A DNA stretch of 64,000 nt from Xylanimicrobium pachnodae JCM 13526 = NBRC 107786 (GTDB lineage: Bacteria > Actinomycetota > Actinomycetes > Actinomycetales > Cellulomonadaceae), in assembly GCA_001592145.1 (NCBI GenBank), contig BCWJ01000005.1:186001-250000 (forward strand), given 5' to 3'. Under the pieces are notes generated by a model that ran no database searches, had not been told where the DNA came from, and saw nothing but the letters and a program-made list of their open reading frames with translations. Below, in pieces: positions 42,894 through 52,612 of the stretch; the stretch's first letter is position 1, and the number at the start of each line of letters is the position of its first letter. A program made the translations under genes and the position numbers.

Positions 42894-45800
42894 GTGCCCA
42901 CCTTGCGTCGTGCTGCGCGCACGCCATCCCCCTCCGCCGCCCGCGCGCGGTGGCGCATGCTCGCGGGTGCTGCGGTGGTTGCTCTGGTGGCCGGCGTCGT
43001 CCCGGCGGCGCTTCCGGCGCTCGGCGCCTCCGCTGACCCGTGCACCACCGGCGGCAACGCCATCGTCTGCGAGAACAGCAAGCCGGGGGCAGACCCGTCG
43101 GCGTGGGATATCGGGTTCGGAGCGGGCGACGCGACCATCCAGGGCTTCGCCACCGAGATCAGCGTGGATGCGGGGCAGCGGATCGACTTCAAGGTGGACA
43201 CGGATGCCGCCGCGTACACCATCGACATCTACCGCACGGGCTATTACCAGGGTATGGGCGCGCGCCACGTCGACTCGGTGCCGGTGGACGTCACGCTGCC
43301 CCAGCACCAGCCCGAGTGCATGCAGGACTTGACCACTGAGCTCACCGACTGTGGCAACTGGGCCATCTCCGCGCACTGGGACGTGCCCACGGACGCGGTC
43401 TCGGGGGTCTACCTCGCGCAACTCGAACGCACGGACACGGGCGGCCGCAGTCATATCACGTTCATCGTGCGCGACGACGGTAGCCACTCCGACCTGGTGT
43501 TCCAGACCTCGGACCCGACGTGGCAGGCGTACAACACCTACGGGGGCTCCGACTTCTACCAGGGCGCGGCCAACGGGCGGGCCTACAAGATCAGCTACAA
43601 CCGTCCGTTCGCCACGCGTGGCGTCGCCTACGGCCGTGACTTCTACTTCTCCAGCGAGTACGCGATGGTGCGGTACCTGGAGCAGAACGGCTACGACGTC
43701 ACGTACATCTCCGGCGTGGACACCGACCGGTCGGGTGCGCTGCTGCTCAACCACAAGACGTTCCTGTCGGTGGGGCACGACGAGTACTGGTCGGCGGCGC
43801 AGCGGGCCAACGTGGCGGCGGCGCGCGACGCCGGCGTGAACCTGGCGTTCTTCAGCGGGAACGAGGTGTACTGGCACACCCGCTGGGAGTCGTCGATCGC
43901 GGGTGAGTCCACCGACTACCGCACTCTCGTCTCGTACAAGGAGACCTGGTCGAACGTCAAGGTGGACCCGTCCGACGAGTGGACGGGCACGTGGCGCGAC
44001 CCCCGGTTCGCGAGCCAGGAGAACGGGGCCGGCCTGCCCGAGAACGGGCTGACCGGGACGCTCTACATGGCTAACGACGACGACCTGCCCGTGACGGTCA
44101 GCGCGCAAGAGGGCAAGCTGCGGTTCTGGCGTGAGACGGACCTGACGGACCTGCCCGTCGGCACGTCCCAGGAGCTCGCCCCGCACACGGTCGGCTATGA
44201 GTCGGACGAGGACCTGGACAACGGCTTCCGTCCGGCCGGCCTGGTCCATCTGTCCACGACCATCGGCTCCACCCCGCAGTACCTGCTGGACTTCGGCAAC
44301 ACGGTGGCCGAGGGCACCACCGAGCACCACCTGACGCTGTACCGGGCGGCCAGCGGGGCGCTCGTCTTCGGGGCCGGGACCATCCAGTGGGCGTGGGGGC
44401 TCGACCAGACGCACGACGGCGACGGGGCGCCCGCCGACGCCCGCATGCGGCAGGCCACCATGAACCTGCTGGCCGACATGGGCGCCCAGCCGGCCACCCC
44501 CGCCGCAGGTCTGGTCGCCACGCCCGCCTCCACCGACACGACGGCACCGGTGGCGCGGATCGCCTCGCCCGCGGCGCGGCAGGCCGTGGCCAACGGCACG
44601 CGGGTGACCGTGACCGGCACCGCGACCGACGTGGGCGGGGTGGTCGCCGGGGTCGAGGTGTCGCTCGACGGCGGCACCACCTGGCACCCGGCCGACGGCG
44701 CCGCGTCGTGGACGTACACGGGCATCCAGCACGGTGCTGGTGCGGTCCAGGTCATGGCGCGCGCCACCGACGACAGCGGCAACACGGGCGAACCCGCCTC
44801 GGCGGAGGTCGCGGTCTCGTGCCCGTGCACCGTGTACGGCGACACCACCCCGGCGTCGGCGTCGAGCGACGACGCGGCGGCACTCGAGCTCGGGCTGCGG
44901 TTCGTCCCGCAGGCCGACGGGTACGTGAGCGGGGTGCGGTTCTACAAGGGCGCCGCCAACACGGGCACCCACACCGGCTCGCTGTGGAGCAGCACCGGCC
45001 AGCGGCTCGCGCAGGTGCAGTTCACGGGGGAGTCCGCGACCGGGTGGCAGACGGCCGAGTTCGCGGCACCCGTGGCGGTCACCGCGGGGCAGCCCTACGT
45101 CGTCTCGTACACCGCGCCGCAGGGCGGGTACGCCACGCAGCCCTCGGCGTTCGCCCTGCAGGGGATCGACGCCGCACCGCTGAGCGTCGAGGGCGGGTTC
45201 GGGCCGGCGCCCGCCGGGCTGTTCGGTACCGCGGGCACCTTCCCGCAGTCGTCGTACGGCAACTCCTCCTACTTCGTCGACGCCGTGTTCGACACGGTCA
45301 GCAACGCGCCGCTCGTCGTGGCCGGCCAGACACCGGGTGCGGACGCCGCGAGCGTGCCGCTCGACGCGAGCGTGGGAGCGACGTTCTCGAAGAACGTCGA
45401 CCCGGCATCCGTGACGGTCACGCTCATGGACTCCGCGGGCGGGACCGTTGCGGGCACCACCGCTTACGACGCCGCCTCCCGGCACGTGACCTTCACGCCG
45501 TCCGCGGCGCTCCAGGGCTTCGTGCGGTACACGGCCACCGTCACGGGGACCTCCGCCGAGGGGCAGCCCGTCAGCGGCGGCGGCACGTGGACGTTCCGCA
45601 CCGTGCGCCCGGCGTCGTCGTCGTGCCCGTGCAGCGTGTTCAGCGACGCCCTGACCCCCACGCTGCCCGCGGCGGCCGACGCGCAGGCCGTCACGCTCGG
45701 CATGCGGTTCACGGCGGCGCAGGCCGGGACCGTCGACGCCGTCCGCTTCTACAAGACCGAGGCGAGCACGGGGCCGTTCACCGTGACGGTGTGGGACGGC

Positions 45801-47636
45801 GCGGGCCAGGTGCTCGCCACCCAGGCCGTGAGCGTGGACGTCTCGACCGGCTGGCAGGAGGTTCGGCTGGAGCAGCCGGTGGCGATCACCGCCGGGGTCA
45901 CCTACACGGTGGGCTACCGCACCGCGACCGGCAGCTATCCGGCCAGCCCCGGTGCGCTCGGCGGTGCGCTCACCGCGGGGCCGCTCACGACCCCCGCGAA
46001 CGCCGGGTCATACAGTTACGCCGACGGCTTCCCCGGCAACCAGACCTCGACCAGCTACCTGGTCGACGTGGTCTACTCGCCCGCAGCGACGACGCCCACC
46101 GTCACGGCGCTGACGCCGGCCGACGGCGCCGTGGGCACCGACCCGGCCACCACCGTGTCGGCTTCCACGAGCGCGCCGCTCGCGCCCGGCGCGGCCGTCT
46201 CGGTGACCGACGCGCTGGGCGTCACCGTGCCCGGCGCGGGCTCGCTGAGCGCGGATGCCACCACCGTCACCTTCACCCCCGCCGCGCCGCTGGCCGCCGG
46301 GGCCGTCTACACGGCGTCGTTCACCGGGACGACGACGAGCGGGCAGGCGCTGGCCGCCACCTGGTCGTTCACCGTCGCCGCGGCGGACGACGGCGCGTGC
46401 CCGTGCACGCTCTTCGGCAGTGCCGCACCGCAGACGCAGGCGGCGTCCGACGGCGCGAGCGTCGAGCTCGGGACGGCGTTCACCCCGGCACGCGACGGCT
46501 ATGTCACGGCGGTGCGGTTCTACAAGGGGGCGGGCAACACGGGCACGCACACGGGTTCGCTGTGGAACGCCGGCGGCGACCGGCTGGCCACCGTGACGTT
46601 CACGGACGAGACGGACACCGGCTGGCAGACCGCGACCTTCGCCGACCCTGTGCCGGTCGACGCCGGGAGTACCTACGTGGTGTCGTACCTGGCACCGCAG
46701 GGCCATTACGCGGCCGATGCCCAGTACTTCACGCAGGCTCGTACGGCCGGACCGATGACCGCGCCCGCCGACGCGGGGCGGTACGTGTACGGCGGCGGGT
46801 TCCCGCGCTACTCCTACGCCTCCGCGAACTACTGGGTGGACGCCGTGTTCACCGACGGCCCGCCCCGCGTCGCGCAGGCCACCCCCGCGTCCGGGGACCT
46901 GGCCGTGCCCGTGGCCGGCACCGTCACCGCAAGGTTGGCCAGCGTTCCCCCGGACACCCAGCCCACGATCACGCTCACCGCGGGCGTGAGCCCGGTCGCC
47001 GGAGCCTCCGCCTATGACGCGGCCACGCATACCGTCACGTTCACGCCGTCGTCGGCGCTGCCGTACGCGACCACGATCACCGCGGTGGTCACGCTCGGGG
47101 ACACCACCCTGCCCGCCTGGTCGTTCACCACCGAGACCGCGGCCGGGACCGGCTACCAGTCCCTCTGGTCGGCGGCGGACAAGCCCGCGCAGGCGAGCTG
47201 GGACGACGCCCAGGACGTCCAGGTGGGCACCCGGCTCACCGTCTCCGTGGCCGGGCAGGTGGCTGGCATCCGCTTCTACAAGGGACCGGCCAACACCGGC
47301 ACCCACACCGGCTACCTGTGGGCGGCGGACGGGACCCTGCTGGCCAGCGGCACGTTCACCGACGAGTCGGCGTCCGGCTGGCAGACGCTGATGTTCGCCA
47401 CCCCCGTCCAGGTCGCCGCGGGGCAGCAGCTTGTCGCGTCCTACCGGGCACCCTCGGGTGGGTACGCCGTCACGGGCGGCGCGCTCGCGAGCCCGCGCAC
47501 GTCCGGGTCGCTCGTCACGCTGGCCCCCGGCGGGGCGTACGTGTACTGGTCCTCCGGGTTCCCCAGCGGAACGGCGACCGCGAGCTACTGGGTGGACGTG
47601 CTGTTCACGGTGGGCGGTGCGGCCGCAGCCGAGTGA
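42894..47636 (+). CDS. Secreted multidomain protein: N,N-dimethylformamidase-beta-like domain plus four DUF4082 modules
   Basis: A 1580-residue exported protein. A signal peptide (about 1-45; MLAGAAVVALVAGVVPAALP) is followed by a large domain (about 55-540) resembling the C-terminal region of the N,N-dimethylformamidase large subunit (IDIYRTGYYQGMGARHV, FLSVGHDEYWS, FFSGNEVYWHTRWE). An Ig-like domain (about 545-640) precedes four DUF4082 modules at about 642-799, 909-1062, 1169-1319 and 1420-1580, separated by SbsA/Big-type Ig domains. Each module repeats VRFYKG..NTGTHTGSLW and GWQTAEFA-like blocks; the first three start with CPC. DUF4082 is often seen in surface or carbohydrate-associated proteins, but neither it nor the DMFase-like domain has a proven role here. 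Likely cell-surface glycan binding or modification (inference). Confidence 0.85.
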   Translation: MPTLRRAARTPSPSAARARWRMLAGAAVVALVAGVVPAALPALGASADPCTTGGNAIVCENSKPGADPSAWDIGFGAGDATIQGFATEISVDAGQRIDFKVDTDAAAYTIDIYRTGYYQGMGARHVDSVPVDVTLPQHQPECMQDLTTELTDCGNWAISAHWDVPTDAVSGVYLAQLERTDTGGRSHITFIVRDDGSHSDLVFQTSDPTWQAYNTYGGSDFYQGAANGRAYKISYNRPFATRGVAYGRDFYFSSEYAMVRYLEQNGYDVTYISGVDTDRSGALLLNHKTFLSVGHDEYWSAAQRANVAAARDAGVNLAFFSGNEVYWHTRWESSIAGESTDYRTLVSYKETWSNVKVDPSDEWTGTWRDPRFASQENGAGLPENGLTGTLYMANDDDLPVTVSAQEGKLRFWRETDLTDLPVGTSQELAPHTVGYESDEDLDNGFRPAGLVHLSTTIGSTPQYLLDFGNTVAEGTTEHHLTLYRAASGALVFGAGTIQWAWGLDQTHDGDGAPADARMRQATMNLLADMGAQPATPAAGLVATPASTDTTAPVARIASPAARQAVANGTRVTVTGTATDVGGVVAGVEVSLDGGTTWHPADGAASWTYTGIQHGAGAVQVMARATDDSGNTGEPASAEVAVSCPCTVYGDTTPASASSDDAAALELGLRFVPQADGYVSGVRFYKGAANTGTHTGSLWSSTGQRLAQVQFTGESATGWQTAEFAAPVAVTAGQPYVVSYTAPQGGYATQPSAFALQGIDAAPLSVEGGFGPAPAGLFGTAGTFPQSSYGNSSYFVDAVFDTVSNAPLVVAGQTPGADAASVPLDASVGATFSKNVDPASVTVTLMDSAGGTVAGTTAYDAASRHVTFTPSAALQGFVRYTATVTGTSAEGQPVSGGGTWTFRTVRPASSSCPCSVFSDALTPTLPAAADAQAVTLGMRFTAAQAGTVDAVRFYKTEASTGPFTVTVWDGAGQVLATQAVSVDVSTGWQEVRLEQPVAITAGVTYTVGYRTATGSYPASPGALGGALTAGPLTTPANAGSYSYADGFPGNQTSTSYLVDVVYSPAATTPTVTALTPADGAVGTDPATTVSASTSAPLAPGAAVSVTDALGVTVPGAGSLSADATTVTFTPAAPLAAGAVYTASFTGTTTSGQALAATWSFTVAAADDGACPCTLFGSAAPQTQAASDGASVELGTAFTPARDGYVTAVRFYKGAGNTGTHTGSLWNAGGDRLATVTFTDETDTGWQTATFADPVPVDAGSTYVVSYLAPQGHYAADAQYFTQARTAGPMTAPADAGRYVYGGGFPRYSYASANYWVDAVFTDGPPRVAQATPASGDLAVPVAGTVTARLASVPPDTQPTITLTAGVSPVAGASAYDAATHTVTFTPSSALPYATTITAVVTLGDTTLPAWSFTTETAAGTGYQSLWSAADKPAQASWDDAQDVQVGTRLTVSVAGQVAGIRFYKGPANTGTHTGYLWAADGTLLASGTFTDESASGWQTLMFATPVQVAAGQQLVASYRAPSGGYAVTGGALASPRTSGSLVTLAPGGAYVYWSSGFPSGTATASYWVDVLFTVGGAAAAE

Positions 47637-47679
47637 GCGAGCCCGGGTGAACGGACCGAGACGCGTTGTGCGGGCTTCG

Positions 47680-48735
47680 TCACTCCTGGCGGATCACCGC
47701 CGGTGACCATGCCTCGGGGACGAGTACCCGTGGTGCGGCGGTCGCGTCCGTGGTGAGCGACCAGACGTCGGTCACCCCGGCCTGGTCGGCGCGGGGCATG
47801 CCGTACAGGATCGTGTGGTCGTCGAGCCACTCGATCTGGTCGTCGATGCTGTGCTGCTCGCCCGTGAGCAGGGTGACGTCCCCGGTGGCGAGATCGAGCA
47901 CCGCGGGCGTCCAGTGGATGCCCTGCCCGTCGACCGTGTCCCGCTTGAAGGCGATCCGGGTGCCGTCCGGGGACAGCGAGGGGCACTCCACCTGCTCGGC
48001 GACGGTCGTGAGTGTGCGGGTCGCGGTGTCGCCGCGCACCAGCCACGTGTGCCCGAGAGTCACGGACTGCGCGGTCGCGTAGAACGTGGTGCCGTCCGCG
48101 AAGGTCACGCCCCACAGGTTCCGATCCGCGGGGGCCACCTCCTCGCCGTCGACCAGGAGCGTGTACTCCTCGATGTTGCCGAGGCTGGACGGCTCACCGG
48201 CGTCTCCGAGCCCGGTGAGGGAGTGGATCACGGTTGCGGTCGAGAAGCCCGTGGGAGCGTAGGCGTGCCCGGTGACGAAGGCCGTGGTGGAGACGCGTTC
48301 ACCGTCGTCGGACAGCCGCGTGCGGCTCGGGATGCCCGGCAGTGGCCACGTCGCCACGACGTCCCAGGAGGCGTCGAGGATGCTCGCGGAGAAGGTCGTC
48401 GCGATGCCGCTGACGATCCGCAGGCATGACGCCCGGCCGGGTACGGCGTCGACGCGGTCACAGGCCACGGGCGTGACGTCGCGCGGTCCGGCGGGGTCGT
48501 CGAGCGCGACGACGGCGACACGCCCGTACAGGTCGCCTGGGGCGGTGCTGCGGAACACGATGCGCGGCTTCGCGTCGAACGCGCCGCTGTGGGCGGTCGC
48601 GACGTCGGACGGGGTGGTGCGTTGCGCGTGCGAACGGGAGAGCTGGACGGCGCCGACACCGACTGCGGCGGCGACGGCGAGCGTAGAGACGGCGACGACG
48701 ACGGCGACGCGGGCCCGAGGCGTCAGCGGCGTCAC
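47680..48735 (-). CDS. Membrane-anchored TolB-like beta-propeller protein
   Basis: A 351-residue protein with one N-terminal membrane segment (VAVVVAVSTLAVAAAVGVGAV) and an extracytoplasmic domain with propeller-like repeats: LSDDGERVSTTAF, CPSLSPDGTRIAFKRD, VLDLATGDVTLLTGE. The SPDGTRIAF block is the WD40-like/TolB signature. No catalytic residues are evident. GTG 48735 overlaps the stop of the MFS gene (GTGA), the third gene of a three-gene coupled operon. Perhaps a sensor or assembly partner of the exporter. Confidence 0.72.
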   Translation of the reverse strand: MTPLTPRARVAVVVAVSTLAVAAAVGVGAVQLSRSHAQRTTPSDVATAHSGAFDAKPRIVFRSTAPGDLYGRVAVVALDDPAGPRDVTPVACDRVDAVPGRASCLRIVSGIATTFSASILDASWDVVATWPLPGIPSRTRLSDDGERVSTTAFVTGHAYAPTGFSTATVIHSLTGLGDAGEPSSLGNIEEYTLLVDGEEVAPADRNLWGVTFADGTTFYATAQSVTLGHTWLVRGDTATRTLTTVAEQVECPSLSPDGTRIAFKRDTVDGQGIHWTPAVLDLATGDVTLLTGEQHSIDDQIEWLDDHTILYGMPRADQAGVTDVWSLTTDATAAPRVLVPEAWSPAVIRQE

Positions 48736-50156
48736 GAACGGCCGTCCGGCCGGGCGTGGGCGGGCGCGGTGTCGAGCGACCTCGCAGGATCGGGAGCGTC
48801 GCCGTGCCCGCGCAGCGTGACCACCGCGACGGGCAGGCACACGGCGAGCAGGGCGGTGACGGTCCACAGGGCCGGGCCCCGGCCCAGCGCATACCAGAGC
48901 ACGCCGAACGCTACCGAGGAGGCAAGCCTGCCCGCGGCCACCGCCGTCTGCACCGTGCCGATCGCCGAGGCGCGCACGCTGCCGGGCACCATGGCACCGG
49001 CCAGCGCCGGGAGCACACCGTCGGTGGCGGCGTAGAAGGCACCGAGCAGCACGAGCGCCCCCACGGTCACCCCGGGGGCGCCCGGTCCGGCGGCACACAC
49101 GTAGGCAAGCAGCAGGGCCACGTGCCCGGCGACGAACACGCGCAGCCGCCCGACCCTGTCGGCCAGGCGGCCGAACGGCACCGCGAGCGACATGTACGCG
49201 AGGTTGGTGCCCACGTACAGCAGTGGGAACCAGTGCGCGGCGAACCCGTCGCGATCCTGCAACGCCAGGTACACGAACCCGTCGCCCACCGTGAGCAGGG
49301 CCAGCACTCCTGCGACGACGACGGTGCGCCGCATGGCCGGCTCGCGCAGGAACGCCCAGCTGAAGGACGGCCCGCCCTGCGCGGTGACGGCCGGCGAGTC
49401 GCACGTGCAGCCCTTGCACTTGGGCAGGCCCCGGTCGGCGCGGTGCTGGTGCTTGGCCAACCAGTCCGCGCGCCGCGAGCGCACGTCCGGCACCAGGAAC
49501 GCCAGCACGGCCACGCCCACGACGGCGGCACCGAACGACGTGACGAACACCGTGGTGTACCCGTCCGGGATCACCCACAGGATGGTGAATGCGAGCAGCG
49601 GCCCGATCGACGCCCCCACGGTGTCGAGCGCGCGGTGCACCCCGAACGAGCGGCCCAGCGTGCGCGGGGTCGACGACGCGGCGATCATCGCGTCCCGCGG
49701 CGCGGTGCGGATACCCTTCCCGAACCGGTCGGCCGCGACCAGTGCCACCAGGGCGGCCGCGCCACCGGCGAAGAACATCCCGAGCCGGGTCAGGGCGGAC
49801 ACCGCGTACCCGACCAGCGCGATGCGCTTGGGGTGCCCGCCACGGTCCGCGGCCCACCCGGCGGCGATCCGCACCACCGAGCTGGCCCCCTGGAGGACGC
49901 CGTCCACCAGGCCGTAGGCGATCGTGGTCAGGCCCAGCGCCGTGGTCATGTAGAGCGGCAGGATCGCCGCGACCGCCTCCGAGGAGACGTCCGTCAGGAG
50001 GCTGACGATGCCCAGGCTGACGACGGTCGAGGAGACTCTCGCCGGAGTGACCCGGCGTCGAGACGTGCTGGCCTGGGCATGGGTCGAGCCGGCGGTGCCC
50101 TGCCTCGTCACGTCCTGCCTCGTCGGTGTGGTGCGCTGCGGGCTCGGCGCCGTCAT
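48732..50156 (-). CDS. MFS transporter with Cys/His-rich cytoplasmic loop
   Basis: A 474-residue 12-helix major facilitator. N-terminal half: SLGIVSLLTDVSSEAVAAILPLYM and loop WAADRGGHPKRIAL; second half includes FGRLADRVGRLRVF. The central loop between the two bundles contains KHQHRADRGLPKCKGCTC, a Cys3/His2 cluster capable of binding metal, which is unusual. Overlaps neighbours on both sides by four bases (ATGA upstream, GTGA downstream). The substrate is unknown; placement beside the glycan locus suggests export of a cluster product or precursor, but this is speculative. Confidence 0.85.
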   Translation of the reverse strand: MTAPSPQRTTPTRQDVTRQGTAGSTHAQASTSRRRVTPARVSSTVVSLGIVSLLTDVSSEAVAAILPLYMTTALGLTTIAYGLVDGVLQGASSVVRIAAGWAADRGGHPKRIALVGYAVSALTRLGMFFAGGAAALVALVAADRFGKGIRTAPRDAMIAASSTPRTLGRSFGVHRALDTVGASIGPLLAFTILWVIPDGYTTVFVTSFGAAVVGVAVLAFLVPDVRSRRADWLAKHQHRADRGLPKCKGCTCDSPAVTAQGGPSFSWAFLREPAMRRTVVVAGVLALLTVGDGFVYLALQDRDGFAAHWFPLLYVGTNLAYMSLAVPFGRLADRVGRLRVFVAGHVALLLAYVCAAGPGAPGVTVGALVLLGAFYAATDGVLPALAGAMVPGSVRASAIGTVQTAVAAGRLASSVAFGVLWYALGRGPALWTVTALLAVCLPVAVVTLRGHGDAPDPARSLDTAPAHARPDGRS

Positions 50157-50848
50157 CGCGCGGTTCCCGGTGTCAGGACGCCATGCAGGACGAGCGAGCA
50201 GCCCGCTGCCTGCGGCTGGGTGGCGATCGCGACGCTGGTGCTCCCGCGCGTGAACTCGAGCATGGCTCCCTCGGGTGTCTCGGAGGTGGTGTGCTCGGTG
50301 AACCCGCCGCGTGCGTACCAGTCGCGGGTGGCGATGAGCAGGGTGTCGCACGGGCCCGGGGCCACCGCGTCGAGAGCGGCCTGGGATCTTCCGGTGTTGG
50401 TGGTGATCGAACTGGACCGCACGGTGGCGTCGTCGGGCACGTAGATCACCTGGGCGGGGAAACCCGGGGCCAGCGCGCCGGTGGCCTCGGCGTCGGCCGG
50501 TGCGGTGGCGTAGGTACCTGCGGAGGGCGCATCGGTGGGCAGCAGATCGGCAAGGCTGGTGGGGACCGAGCCGGCCTGCGGGATCACCTCGCTCTCGACT
50601 CCGCCCGTACCGCCTTCGCTGGGTGTGCCGGTGGTGCTGGTTGCGTCGGGCGCCGTGGCTTCGGGTGCGGTCGGGCGCGGTGCCGCCACAGTCGCATCGC
50701 CACCGGTACCGGCGGAGGCAGTGGGACTCTCTGGGGTGATGCCCGCGTGGGCACCGTCCCCGGCCCCCGCGCCGAGGCGGGTGAGGAGCACGACGGTCAG
50801 ACCCACCACGATCACGGCTGCCAGCGCGGCAGCGACGGGCTTGTGCAC
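50153..50848 (-). CDS. Hypothetical single-pass exported protein
   Basis: A 231-residue protein with a short N-terminal membrane anchor (AAALAAVIVVGLTVVLLTRLG), a Thr/Ala/Pro-rich linker (about 30-100) and a small C-terminal domain of about 100 residues with two cysteines (PGPCDTLLIATRDW and AAGCSLVLHG) that could form a disulphide outside the membrane. No recognised family. First gene of the three-gene leftward operon; GTG 50848 with GAGG nearby. Confidence 0.7.
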   Translation of the reverse strand: MHKPVAAALAAVIVVGLTVVLLTRLGAGAGDGAHAGITPESPTASAGTGGDATVAAPRPTAPEATAPDATSTTGTPSEGGTGGVESEVIPQAGSVPTSLADLLPTDAPSAGTYATAPADAEATGALAPGFPAQVIYVPDDATVRSSSITTNTGRSQAALDAVAPGPCDTLLIATRDWYARGGFTEHTTSETPEGAMLEFTRGSTSVAIATQPQAAGCSLVLHGVLTPGTAR

Positions 50849-51087
50849 GGTGGAGACCTCGGAACCGATGTGTGGTGTGGCGGGTGGGGGACGCGGAATG
50901 GGCGGTAACGACCGTTACAGGCTAGGTGGGCGGCGGGGGTGCCGCGGGTGTTCGCGAGCGGGATCACCCGGGTGACGATGCGTGGAACCGCGCCGGGGAT
51001 GTAGGCCGAGCCGTAGCGTGGTCTCAGGTGCCCCGACGGTGGGGAGCCGCGAACCAGGTGGGGGACCGGCGGGCTGGGGACGAGCTG
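50849..51087. promoter_or_regulatory. Divergent promoter region of exporter operon and ligase operon
   Basis: GTAACG-AC-CGTTAC (50905-50918) is an inverted repeat overlapping the expected transcription start of the leftward operon, whose -10 TAGCCT lies on the minus strand around 50919-50924. CACCCGGGTG (50965-50974) lies 44 bp upstream of TAGCGT (51014-51019), a candidate -10 for the rightward ligase gene with a leader of about 65 bases. No gene is seen in this stretch. Confidence 0.5.
50965..50974. promoter_or_regulatory. CACCCGGGTG palindrome, site 2
   Basis: A perfect 10-bp palindrome in ATCACCCGGGTGAC, centred about 44 bp before the candidate -10 of the AMP-ligase gene. Confidence 0.55.
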
Positions 51088-52602
51088 ATGACGACGACCG
51101 AGTACCTTCTGGCGCGTGCACCCGATGGTGCGATCGCCGTCACCGACGGTTCGACCGGGCACAGCTACGCCGAGCTGCGAGCGCAGGTCGCGGTCATGGC
51201 GGGGGCGCTGGCGGAGCTGTCGTTGCCACCAGGGTCTCCGGTAGCCATCCTCGCGCCGAACGGACCGTTCTGGGTCGCGGCATATCTGGCGACGATGGCC
51301 GCCGGGCTGGTGGCTGTTCCGGTAGCGACCACAGTGCCGGCCCCGGAGGTGGGCGCGAGGCTGAGCTGGGTGGGCGCGCGTGCGGCGTTCGTGGGTGAGG
51401 CGGCGATCCGGCGTGGTGCCTCCGTGGTGCCGGTCGGGGTGCCGATGCTCGCCGAGGGCGACCTGCCGGCGGTGCCGCACCGCCCGCTCGACGCGCTCGG
51501 ACTGCCTGTGGTAGGTCCAGATGACGACGCCGCCTGGCTGTTCACCTCGGGCACCGCGGGACGCCCCCGAGTGGTCCGGCTGACGCACCGCAACCTCCAG
51601 GCCAACACCGAGTCGATCCTGGGCTACCTGCCGCTGCGCCCCGACGAGCGGACGCTCACCGCTCTGCCGTTCACCTACGTGTTCGGCGCGTCCCTGCTGC
51701 ACACGCACCTGCGCGTGGGAGCCACGCTGGTGCACCAGCCGAGCTTCGCGTTCCCCGAGTCGGTGGTGCAGCGACTGGCCGCGCAGCGGTGCACGGGCTT
51801 CGCGGGGGTGCCGTCGATGTTCCACCTGCTGCTGCGCGCCAGCTCGTTCCCGCGGCGCGCGCTGCCCGCGCTGCGCACCGTCCAGCAGGCCGGTGGGCGG
51901 CTGCCGCCCGCGCTGCTGGGGGAGCTCGTCGCGGCGCAGCCCCAGGCTCGGGTGTTCGTGATGTACGGGCAGACGGAGGCCACCGCGCGGCTCTCCTACC
52001 TGCCGCCCGAGGAGCTCGCGTCCCGGCCGGGGTCGATCGGCAGGGGGATCCCCGGGGTGCACCTGCGCGTCGTCGGCGCCGACGGCTGCGACGTCGCCCC
52101 TCGGGAGGTGGGGGAGATCTACGCGCGCGGCCCCAACATCTCCCCGGGGTACCTGCGCGACGACGCCGCCACCGCGCGCACGATGCCCGGCGGCGAGCTG
52201 CACACCGGGGATCTCGCCACGGTGGACGACGACGGCTACCTGTACGTCGTCGACCGCAGCGAGGACTTCATCAAGTCCTGGGGGTTCCGCATCGCGAGCC
52301 AGGACGTCGAGGCCGCCGCGATGGAGCATCCGGGACTCGTGCAGGCCGCTGCGATCGGCGTGCCCGACGACGCCGCGGGCGAGCGCGTCGAGCTCGTGGC
52401 CGTGGCCCGGGCCGGGGTGACACTCACCGCCGACGACGTCGTCGCGCACTGCCGTCGACTGCTCGCGAGGCACCAGGTCCCCGAGACCGTGCACCTGGTC
52501 GCAGAGCTGCCGCTCAACGCGAACGGCAAGGTGCTCAAGCGCGAGCTGCGGGCGCGCTACGCGTCGCCCGCGCGTACCCCGGCCGCTGCCCGGGCAGGGT
52601 AA
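51088..52602 (+). CDS. AMP-dependent acyl/aminoacyl ligase (ANL superfamily)
   Basis: A 504-residue adenylating enzyme with all core motifs: LFTSGTAGRPRVVRLTHRN (about residues 151-169), MYGQTEA (about 292-298), HTGDLATVDDDGYLYVVDR, KSWGFRIASQDVEAA and the C-terminal NANGKVLKREL with catalytic Lys481. It lacks a fused carrier domain, so it probably loads a free acceptor, plausibly the acyl carrier protein at 57164-57415, or CoA. The adenylated acid cannot be deduced. The following SGNH gene starts 10 bp downstream with the ribosome site AAGGAGG, so the pair forms an operon with acpS. Confidence 0.88.
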   Translation: MTTTEYLLARAPDGAIAVTDGSTGHSYAELRAQVAVMAGALAELSLPPGSPVAILAPNGPFWVAAYLATMAAGLVAVPVATTVPAPEVGARLSWVGARAAFVGEAAIRRGASVVPVGVPMLAEGDLPAVPHRPLDALGLPVVGPDDDAAWLFTSGTAGRPRVVRLTHRNLQANTESILGYLPLRPDERTLTALPFTYVFGASLLHTHLRVGATLVHQPSFAFPESVVQRLAAQRCTGFAGVPSMFHLLLRASSFPRRALPALRTVQQAGGRLPPALLGELVAAQPQARVFVMYGQTEATARLSYLPPEELASRPGSIGRGIPGVHLRVVGADGCDVAPREVGEIYARGPNISPGYLRDDAATARTMPGGELHTGDLATVDDDGYLYVVDRSEDFIKSWGFRIASQDVEAAAMEHPGLVQAAAIGVPDDAAGERVELVAVARAGVTLTADDVVAHCRRLLARHQVPETVHLVAELPLNANGKVLKRELRARYASPARTPAAARAG

Positions 52603-52612
52603 GGAGGCCCAC

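Noticed and set aside
42507-45485. A 992-codon minus-strand open frame opposite the DUF4190 and DUF4082 genes
   Set aside because: Arg/Gly/His-rich shadow translation, no ribosome site or domain, while the plus strand encodes clear families.
47640-47676. AGCCCG...CGGGCT as a terminator between the DUF4082 gene and the convergent propeller gene
   Set aside because: Only a 6-bp stem with a loop of about 25 bases; too weak to call.
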